From: Magnetococcales bacterium
GTDB taxonomy: Bacteria; Pseudomonadota; Magnetococcia; Magnetococcales; UBA8363
Reading direction: 5' to 3'
NCBI GenBank assembly: GCA_015232865.1
Contig: JADFYU010000020.1
Span: 1-49,103, forward strand
DNA: 49,103 nt
The number at the start of each line of letters is the position of its first letter. The stretch's first letter is position 1. The notes beneath the pieces are model-generated. The model did no database searches. It was not told the origin of the DNA and saw nothing but the letters and a program-made list of their open reading frames with translations. The position numbers were made by a program, and so were the translations under genes. This document shows, in pieces, positions 43,301 through 49,103 of the stretch.

Positions 43301-45337
43301 CTATTGCAAAACTGTAAACAGACGCTCGCCACCCCGTTTAAGCTCCAATAAGACGCCGCTTTGGCCGTTGACTGACTTAATGGCCGCATCCAATTCTACA
43401 GCGGTGGGTACCGGCTGACCATTGATGGCAACAATCAAATCACCTGGTTTCAAGCCTGCTTTTTGTGCCGAAGTCCCGGCCTTGATATCCCCGACCATCG
43501 CCCCTCGATTTTGACCACGCTGTTGGTTGGCCCGTTTTGGCGCCGGCGTCGGAGTCAACTCCATTCCCATCCAATCAAATTCAGTTCGCAGCGCAGCCGG
43601 AAGCCCTGGGGGTGTTTTTTTATTCGTTTGAGCCCGCCCCCCTGCGCCAGCCCTTTGAGTCGGACCGGGCATTCCCTCACCCGGACCGGCAAAGCGGGCC
43701 TGGGGTTGTTGTCGGGCCACCGATACCGCACCGGGTCGATCAATCAGAAGAACCAGATCCTGCCGGTCGCCATCTCTGACAATAGAGGCTCGGACAGTAT
43801 TGCCCGGCTCTTGTCCGGCCAAAAACTGATTGAAGGCCTCGACACTGACCACTCGACGGCCATCCAGTTTAAAAAGAACGTCGTTAATCTGAAACCCAGC
43901 CAAATCAAAGGCCAGCCCCGGCTGAATGGCCAGAACCTGAACCCCACCGGGCACGGGCAGATTGTTTTGAGTGGGATCGACTGTTTGCAAGGTGGCTCCG
44001 ACGCCACTGTTTTCCACTGGGATCGATGCGGCAACCGGCAAACCAAAGGCCCCCAATGGAGCGGTAGAATAAGGACTGAAGAGGCCGGGGCTTTGTCCCT
44101 GATCCCCCATACCCAACGCAACCGTTTGGGGTGCTGGAAGAATTTGATGACATGCTTCACAGGGGCCACGGTCACCATGGGGCATGATCGCATCGGCCAA
44201 AATGGGCGGGGCTCCGTTATTGACGGCAGCGATTGGTTGAGTGGTCGGAAGAATTTCGTGACAGGATTCGCACGGCCCACGGTCGCCGTGTGGCATAATG
44301 GCATTGGCCATAATAGGAGGCGCTCCACCGCCACCGGCAACAACGGCCATTCCGGGCAGAGCCTGATTGACCCGCATCGGGTCAACTTTCGGCAAGCGAA
44401 TCAGCTCTTCCATGAACTCTTTGGCCATTTTCATGGGAATGGCAAACCCCACCCCGGAAAAAGCACTGGTTGTGGTATAAATAGCGGTATTGATTCCGAT
44501 TATACGCCCACTCTGGTCGACAAGAGGTCCACCGGAGTTTCCCCGGTTGATGGCAGCATCCGTTTGCAACAGGCCTCGATGCAGGGTTCCGCCAATATTA
44601 ACCATTTTATTTTTACCAGAGATAATCCCTTTGCTAACGGTTTGGTCCAATCCAAATGGACTGCCAATGGCAATAACCGAGTCACCGACCTGCATGGCAT
44701 CACTGCTACCCAAGGCCGCCGGGGGAAGATTTCGTTGCGGTGTTATTTTTAAAAGAGCCAGATCCCGCCTCTCATCCCGGCCAATAATATCGGCAAAATA
44801 GTGCTTGGTGCCGAGATCGTTGAAGACGGTCACACTGACGTGTTTCGCCGACTCAATCACATGAAAATTGGTTAAAATATGCCCCTCTGCGGTGACAATA
44901 ACGCCGGAGCCGATGCTCTCCTGAGAGATGCCGCTTTGTGGGCGAGCAAACGTCATCCCGGTTTGACCGTTGGGGTCCGGTGGGCCTTGGATTGCCGGCA
45001 GTGATGTTGCAGCCATGGTCGCACTGACATTGACAACGCTGGGCATGATGGAACGAACAACCTCAGCAAAGGTTCGAACAGCTGTCGGGGCCTGCTGTTG
45101 GGGCATCTGGGCGGCTACCGGTTGAGCTAAATTCATCAGGGGTTGGTTTTGTTGAGCCATCACCCCTGGCGTACCAGAACCACCTGGCTGGCTGACGGAA
45201 ACCGGGGTTGGATTGCGTTTGGAATAGTGCTCGACAAACCAATAGCTCCCGATCATGACCAATACGGCAATCAAGCCAGTCAGATAGAGGTATTTATGAT
45301 AAACTTTGCCGCAGAATACATCAGATTTTGAAATCAT
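43301..45337 (-). CDS. mamE: MamE, HtrA-type protease with two magnetochrome motifs and two PDZ domains
   Basis: 678 residues. One membrane helix (about 14-31), a Gln/Pro-rich linker, then a trypsin-like domain with the triad near H159 (LTNFHVIES), D192 (ERRDLALL) and S268 (NRGNSGGPL). Two magnetochrome c-type heme sites follow, CESCH (about 356-360) and CEACH (about 393-397), each in an IMPHGDRGPC context. Two PDZ domains end the protein (about 465-535 and 610-678). It controls maturation of magnetosome proteins by proteolysis and iron redox state. mamO, the usual second protease, is not in the window. Start ATG has a weak GAAGAG upstream. Confidence 0.96.
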   Translation of the reverse strand: MISKSDVFCGKVYHKYLYLTGLIAVLVMIGSYWFVEHYSKRNPTPVSVSQPGGSGTPGVMAQQNQPLMNLAQPVAAQMPQQQAPTAVRTFAEVVRSIMPSVVNVSATMAATSLPAIQGPPDPNGQTGMTFARPQSGISQESIGSGVIVTAEGHILTNFHVIESAKHVSVTVFNDLGTKHYFADIIGRDERRDLALLKITPQRNLPPAALGSSDAMQVGDSVIAIGSPFGLDQTVSKGIISGKNKMVNIGGTLHRGLLQTDAAINRGNSGGPLVDQSGRIIGINTAIYTTTSAFSGVGFAIPMKMAKEFMEELIRLPKVDPMRVNQALPGMAVVAGGGGAPPIMANAIMPHGDRGPCESCHEILPTTQPIAAVNNGAPPILADAIMPHGDRGPCEACHQILPAPQTVALGMGDQGQSPGLFSPYSTAPLGAFGLPVAASIPVENSGVGATLQTVDPTQNNLPVPGGVQVLAIQPGLAFDLAGFQINDVLFKLDGRRVVSVEAFNQFLAGQEPGNTVRASIVRDGDRQDLVLLIDRPGAVSVARQQPQARFAGPGEGMPGPTQRAGAGGRAQTNKKTPPGLPAALRTEFDWMGMELTPTPAPKRANQQRGQNRGAMVGDIKAGTSAQKAGLKPGDLIVAINGQPVPTAVELDAAIKSVNGQSGVLLELKRGGERLFTVLQ

Positions 45338-45521
45338 GAACGATCACTCTTCAATAAATCGATACATCTATAATTTTGCCCTTAAATCGGTGATGTCCAG
45401 TCGTCTGCAGAGATTTAAGGTTCTCTTGCACCTAAACGACCAAGGAAAAAACAAGGAACGGATCAAATGTATTAAAACACTGTTTCCTTTTCCGCTGCCC
45501 TTACAACCACCTGTTTTCGAC

Positions 45522-45719
45522 CTAAAGCTCGTCGGAGTCTTGGACGGGTATCCTGTTCTCCCGCATCCGGGTTACACCGGCTCCAATGGCGACCAGACCA
45601 AGAAGAATCAGACAGATTGGCACAAGACCACGCAACAGTTCAACGATTGACCACCACCAAACAGAAACACCCCATAGTCCCAGGGCCAGGGAAACCAATC
45701 CAAAAATTATGTTGGCCAT
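45522..45719 (-). CDS. mamI: MamI, small magnetosome membrane protein
   Basis: 65 residues with two membrane helices (about 4-23 and 29-48), the turn WWWSIVELLRG and the tail RMRENRIPVQDSDEL, matching MamI (65-77 residues). AAGGA lies 8 bases before the ATG. MamI is required for magnetosome membrane formation. It begins the minus-strand operon, with mamE starting 184 bases downstream; that gap shows no ORF. mamH usually precedes mamI in other species but is not present here. Confidence 0.92.
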   Translation of the reverse strand: MANIIFGLVSLALGLWGVSVWWWSIVELLRGLVPICLILLGLVAIGAGVTRMRENRIPVQDSDEL

Positions 45720-46387
45720 TATCGATATCCTTGTAGAATTGGTATCCCCATCGGGAAATATTTTTTTCTGAGATCAATCCAAATAAATCATGAAAACTCG
45801 GTATAACGTATGAGGTATACACTGATTATGCAAAAACATCTAAGAAGAAAAGAGCGATTTTGCCAATTTTTTTTGCAGATTCTGACCAGGAAAAGTGTAG
45901 GAGGTTTGGAACGGTAACCCATTTTTCCAAGCTGAAATTACCGGCACCAGCGACATCAAGTTTTTACAAAAAAGATACATATTCGAGACAAACAAAGGCC
46001 GTCGACACGAAACATCACCTATAACTGCTTGAATCTATTTTTTTTTTTTTTTTTTGAGCCCAATATTGACAGCAGCAATCATAACAAGAATCATTTCTAT
46101 TTACGTGATTTTATTGCATTTTTTCCCTGAATTCTACGAAAAATTCATTGATTTTAGAATCCAAACCATGCTAAAAACCATTAATATTCGGAAAGAGTTT
46201 TTAGCTGTCCTTATTTAGATAATACAGCATCAACAATTCCAAATGTGACTGCTGTCAGTTGGCGTTGGAATGGCTCATATGCACATTTTAACCTTGTGCT
46301 TATGGCCGGTTTACTAGACTGATTTAATTTTTTACATCAATATTAGACATCATTTTTGCAATACTTAATCATAGGGGTGGCAATACA
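45720..46387. promoter_or_regulatory. 668-bp divergent control region between mamI and mms6
   Basis: AT-rich, no credible ORF, and must hold the start signals for the minus-strand mam operon and the plus-strand mms6 operon. It contains a T homopolymer (about 46039-46055) and a weak mms6-side box pair (TTGTGC at 46294, TAGACT at 46315, only 15 apart). GGGGTGG at about 46374 is the mms6 ribosome binding site. No clear Fur box was found. Confidence 0.5.
45805..45833 (-). promoter_or_regulatory. candidate promoter of the mamI-to-mamB operon
   Basis: On the minus strand TTGCAT (45833-45828), a 17-base gap and TACGTT (45810-45805). TATACC occurs twice here (14 bases apart) and could be an operator. 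The mamI start is about 85 bases downstream. The -10 match is weak. Confidence 0.25.
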
Positions 46388-47047
46388 ATGGCTGTAGCAA
46401 CCAATCCAACAATTCCTGGCATGGCAAAGGGCATGATTCTTCAAGAGGCTGAATGGCAAGCACCGAAAGCGGCCGCAGCCAAAGGGGCGGCTGGCAAGGG
46501 TACGGCTGGCAAGGCGGTTATAGCCAAGGGAGCTGCGGTTCCCGGTCAGGCCGGCACCACCATCAAGGGAGCCGCCGTTGTTCCCGGCCAGGCTGGAGCT
46601 GGCAAAGGGGCGGCCATGAAGGCAGCCGAGTGGGAAGCGCCCGAGGTGGCCAAAGCGGCGAAAGCCGGTAAAGTGGCTGGCGCAAAAGGCGCGGCAGGTA
46701 AAGGGATGGCCGCTAACGGAGCGACAACGGCCAAAGGGGCTGCTGCCAAAGGGGCTGCTGTAAAAGGGGTTGCTGGCAGTACTGGCGCAACGGGACAGGC
46801 CATGGCTGGAAAAACCGCTGCATCAGCGGGAGCCGGCACAGCAGCCGCATCCGGAAGCGCAGCCAAAGGAGCGGCTGCCAGTGGAACGATTTGGTCTGGG
46901 ACGGGTCCAAGCTTGGGCTTGGGACTGGGACTGGGTGCCTGGGGTCCAGTACTGGTTGTCGGGTGTGTGGCAGCCGTTGGAGTCGGCATATACAGCTACA
47001 TAAAAAACAAGAATGGGATTTCCGCCGATTTGGAAGAGGCGATCTAG
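46388..47047 (+). CDS. mms6: Mms6-type magnetosome protein with collagen-like Ala/Gly/Lys repeats
   Basis: 219 residues. Residues ~20-160 are Ala/Gly/Lys-rich, built on KGAA/GKGxA repeats. From about 165 the protein follows Mms6: GTIWSGTGPSLGLGLGLGAW, a membrane helix (GPVLVVGCVAAVGVGIYSY) and a short tail KNKNGISADLEEAI. In Mms6 the LG repeat and acidic tail bind iron/magnetite and shape crystals. The tail here has only four acidic residues, fewer than in Magnetospirillum Mms6, and is less acidic than the MamD tail, so the assignment of Mms6 versus MamD to the two genes is uncertain. mmsF follows 18 bases on. Confidence 0.82.
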   Translation: MAVATNPTIPGMAKGMILQEAEWQAPKAAAAKGAAGKGTAGKAVIAKGAAVPGQAGTTIKGAAVVPGQAGAGKGAAMKAAEWEAPEVAKAAKAGKVAGAKGAAGKGMAANGATTAKGAAAKGAAVKGVAGSTGATGQAMAGKTAASAGAGTAAASGSAAKGAAASGTIWSGTGPSLGLGLGLGAWGPVLVVGCVAAVGVGIYSYIKNKNGISADLEEAI

Positions 47048-47065
47048 TAAAGGGAACGACTGACA

Positions 47066-47395
47066 ATGCCAAACACATCATGGATGTTAAAAAGAAGCCG
47101 TACCACCCGATCCCGACTATTGGCACTCTTTAGCTATTTAGGGGTTCTCTGCCTGGTTCCCCTGATTTTCAACAAGGACGACGAGTATGTCAACTTCCAT
47201 GCTCGTCAGGGTTTGGTCCTCTGGATCTGGGGCGTACTCTCTATTTTCAGTCTTCACATCCCGGTTGCCGGCGCTTTTTTCTTCAGCTTTTCTGTTCTGG
47301 TTATCGCTATGTTTGCGGCCATCGGAATCGTTTCGGTCGTTTTGACCCGAGCTTGGCGTCTACCGGTCATCGGTATGATCGCTTCTAGACTGTAA
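47066..47395 (+). CDS. mmsF: MmsF-type three-span magnetosome protein
   Basis: 109 residues with three membrane helices (about 20-34, 48-64 and 69-90). Motifs shared with mamF of this cluster: SYLGVLCLVPLI, EYVNFHARQGLVLWIW and VLTRAWRLPVIGMIASRL. MmsF is a master regulator of crystal size and shape in Magnetospirillum and is encoded beside mms6, as here. AAGGGA precedes the ATG. A terminator follows 30 bases after the stop, so mms6-mmsF look like one transcript. Confidence 0.9.
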   Translation: MPNTSWMLKRSRTTRSRLLALFSYLGVLCLVPLIFNKDDEYVNFHARQGLVLWIWGVLSIFSLHIPVAGAFFFSFSVLVIAMFAAIGIVSVVLTRAWRLPVIGMIASRL

Positions 47396-47424
47396 TTTTG
47401 TAAATCGGCTTTCGTGCACACTAT

Positions 47425-47458
47425 AAAAAAGGGCCACCTAATCTGTGGTCCTTTTTTT
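47425..47458 (+). terminator. Rho-independent terminator after mmsF
   Basis: AAAAAAGGGCCAC (47425-47437) pairs with GTGGTCCTTTTTT (47445-47457), one G-T pair, 7-base loop and T tail. Confidence 0.88.
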
Positions 47459-47521
47459 GTGCGCCTGAATTCCACCAGAAAAGAGTTTCAGAATCTTGCG
47501 CCATAACCGCCTGCCCCATTT

Positions 47522-47544
47522 CAGGCAAGCATTGGACTTGCCTG
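47522..47544. repeat. short perfect hairpin upstream of mamX
   Basis: CAGGCAAG and CTTGCCTG with a 7-base spacer. No T run follows; may be a protein site or RNA hairpin. GAACCTGGATTCAG at 47568 beyond it resembles one end of the palindromic repeat family, weakly. Confidence 0.35.
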
Positions 47545-47686
47545 GCCGCATAAACAGGCATATATTGAACCTGGATTCAGTTTTTTTAACCGGACGCCCG
47601 ACCACCAAACCCATGTTGGAGCTCAAGAAATATTAAAACATCCAGTTTGAACAGGTTTAGTTTAGTCTGTTGTATACGGAAGAACG

Positions 47687-47733
47687 ACGGTTCATCAAGC
47701 CAACAGTCGCACACGATGAACCGTTCATTTTTT
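47687..47733 (+). promoter_or_regulatory. terminator-like hairpin in the mamX leader
   Basis: ACGGTTCATC (47687-47696) pairs perfectly with GATGAACCGT (47715-47724) around an 18-base loop; TTCATTTTTTAC follows. It lies 69 bases before the mamX start and could be an attenuator, or a second terminator with the mamX promoter beyond it. Confidence 0.35.
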
Positions 47734-47801
47734 ACAGCTCCTCTTTGTGATAACGCTTTGCCCACCGCTACAAAAACGGGCCAGGACGGAAAGTAACACT
47801 C

Positions 47802-48542
47802 TTGAATATTGCCGAATGGATTATGGCGGCTGGTATTGCTTTCGGTATCAGCCTTTTGATGTTCTCCATCGTGAAGGACGATCCTTGGAACGACCATGTC
47901 TACGATCTGGCTCCGCCCATCTCGGCGGGCGTCCCCTCCCCCCACCGGGCTGGTCGTCAAAAAATGGTCTGTTCCAGTTGTCATGAAATCATCAATCCAA
48001 CTCTGTCCGGCCGCGCTCAGGTTATTCCTCCTATTGTCAGCGGCGCACCCAATCCTCATACAGATGGGCGGGGAAAGCAGCTCTGTTCTCACTGTCATAA
48101 AATCATATCACCGAGAAAAATAGCCAAAACCATCGCCGTGGCTCAGCGAATACCGGTTCTTTCCGCCATGGCCGCCTCCCCAACCCTGGACCCGGAATGG
48201 CACGAAAAATTTCATCTGACCCGTTTTCAGGGCAAGGTTATTCGAGTGGTCGAAAAAACGGCCCAATCCGGACGGGAGAACCTTAATATTCTGATCGACG
48301 ATAGCATCAATAAACCGGCGTGGTACAATCTGGCCCCCCCCTGGTTTCTCAAAAAAGAGGGCTGTACCGTGCAAACCGGTTTTTTTGTCAAAGGAACCGC
48401 CTACAAAGAGATTGGAGTTCAAACCCCGCAGATCCAGTACGTCAAGACACTTTCCGTCAACGGACAGTTTTGTGATCTACGCAACACCCATATGAACGGA
48501 CTCTGGGAACCGGGTGTTACCATGACTCTGGATGAAGAGTAA
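47802..48542 (+). CDS. mamX: MamX-type double magnetochrome (c-type cytochrome) protein
   Basis: 246 residues. Start TTG 47802 is chosen because AGGACGGAAAG lies just upstream; ATG 47823 would cut into the membrane helix (about 5-24) and lacks a Shine-Dalgarno. Two CxxCH heme-binding sites, CSSCH (57-61) and CSHCH (95-99), each after a PPIxxGxPxPH segment, form two magnetochrome domains. A C-terminal beta-rich domain (about 130-246) resembles the one of MamX and MamT. MamX takes part in redox control of iron for magnetite. The order mamX then MFS gene matches the mamXZ pair of Magnetospirillum; MamT is the alternative identity. Confidence 0.78.
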   Translation: MNIAEWIMAAGIAFGISLLMFSIVKDDPWNDHVYDLAPPISAGVPSPHRAGRQKMVCSSCHEIINPTLSGRAQVIPPIVSGAPNPHTDGRGKQLCSHCHKIISPRKIAKTIAVAQRIPVLSAMAASPTLDPEWHEKFHLTRFQGKVIRVVEKTAQSGRENLNILIDDSINKPAWYNLAPPWFLKKEGCTVQTGFFVKGTAYKEIGVQTPQIQYVKTLSVNGQFCDLRNTHMNGLWEPGVTMTLDEE

Positions 48543-48560
48543 GAGCTTGTGATAATCAGA

Positions 48561-49103
48561 TGAACGATCAACACGACATAAAAAAACCGGATGTGCTGGA
48601 TCGAAAGCATTGGAACACTTTTTATCTACTCTCAGCCATCAGTACCCTGGTGATCTCACTCACGGTAGCTCTGCAACCGTTATTTTTGGATGAGGTGATC
48701 GTCATTCCCTACGAAGAAGAGGGCACCATCAACGCCCATCTTCAAGTGGTTACCCAGATCATCAGTTTAGGGCTGATTTTTTTGTTGGGGCTGCCCTGGA
48801 GCCGACAAAGACGGGTAAAATCCCTCTACTATGGGTTTGCTCTGGCGGCCATTGGCGCTGTTTTAATCCCTTTGAGCAAAAATATTGAGGTTGTCCTCGG
48901 TTTTAGCAGCCTGACATTCTACTACATGATGCGCTCCCTTGTCTCTCTAGGAACCGACTCGGTTCAGATGCAGCTTTCCACCTTGGGCGGCGATGCGACT
49001 CTCCACCAAAAAAAGCCGATTTTACTGCCGAACCTGATCACCATGATGGCCCTGGGCAGCACGGTGATCTGTGCCATTTTGATGCAAATTCCACAATCGG
49101 TTG
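48561..49103 (+). CDS. MFS transporter, MamZ/MamH-like (3' truncated)
   Basis: The first 181 residues are seen; the frame runs off the window end. A charged N-terminus of ~20 residues is followed by MFS-type helices (about 25-45, 67-82, 92-108, 115-130, 155-172). Helix 1 reads FYLLSAISTLVISLTVALQP, much like the start of MamH and MamZ. Since it follows the mamX-type gene by 18 bases, MamZ is the better guess, in which case a ferric-reductase-like domain should follow the MFS part beyond the window. Those proteins serve iron handling and redox balance in magnetosomes. No strong Shine-Dalgarno. Confidence 0.72.

Noticed and set aside
43463..44752. Long plus-strand ORF (429 codons)
   Set aside because: It lies fully antisense to mamE, which has clear protease, heme and PDZ motifs; its composition is typical of an antisense shadow.
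46090..46110. Possible Fur box (AAGAATCATTTCT) between mamI and mms6
   Set aside because: Too few matches to the 19-bp Fur consensus; only a short chance palindrome.

Overview
The window comes from a magnetotactic proteobacterium, most likely a magnetotactic coccus of the Magnetococcales (Etaproteobacteria). This rests on recognisable magnetosome genes (mamI, mamE, mamK, mamF, mamL, mamM, mamA, mamQ, mamB, plus mms6/mamD-type, mmsF and mamX/mamZ-type genes), on mamF lying between mamK and mamL, and on many long signalling proteins. The lineage is inferred from gene content and style, not from a marker gene. No rRNA, tRNA, IS transposase or CRISPR array was seen.

Left part (1-9.5 kb): a two-component pair (CHASE-PAS histidine kinase and NtrC-type regulator) sits between two similar blocks, each with a small membrane protein, a universal stress protein and a Na+/phosphate cotransporter with a PhoU-like tail. 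9.7-17.5 kb: a SiaB-type kinase, a SiaC-type target protein and a class III nucleotidyl cyclase form an operon. After a palindromic repeat and an alcohol dehydrogenase-like gene comes a 1443-residue protein with four periplasmic solute-binding domains, one membrane segment, PAS and a SpoIIE/PP2C phosphatase. Together they look like a SiaABCD-like partner-switching circuit in which the usual diguanylate cyclase is replaced by a class III cyclase. 18-24.5 kb: a CusCBA-F copper/silver efflux operon. 24.8-29 kb: a REC plus degenerate-HD regulator and, on the minus strand, a GGDEF-EAL protein with a CZB-like tail coupled to a bacteriohemerythrin.

29.1-32.9 kb is a minus-strand block of two PEGA-domain secreted proteins (one fused to a formylglycine-generating-enzyme-like domain) and an unknown protein, scattered with short repeats. 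From 33.2 kb the magnetosome cluster begins. mamD (+) converges on mamB across a perfect 31-bp inverted-repeat terminator. The minus-strand operon reads mamI-mamE-(mamJ-position gene)-mamK-mamF-mamL-mamM-(63-aa membrane protein)-mamA-mamQ-mamB. A 668-bp divergent region separates mamI from mms6-mmsF-mamX-(mamZ/mamH-like MFS, cut by the window end). mamH, mamN, mamO, mamP, mamR, mamS and mamT are not seen here; the mamN-O-P slot between mamM and mamA holds only the small membrane protein.

The most unusual structure is a family of palindromic, MITE-like repeats with ends close to CCTAGATTCGGCAGTTG. Full copies of about 165 bp, shortened copies and single ends lie after the cyclase gene, in the PEGA block and in at least three intergenic gaps of the mam operon, and one full copy lies in frame inside mamA, whose protein carries an extraordinary N-terminal extension of about 590 residues.
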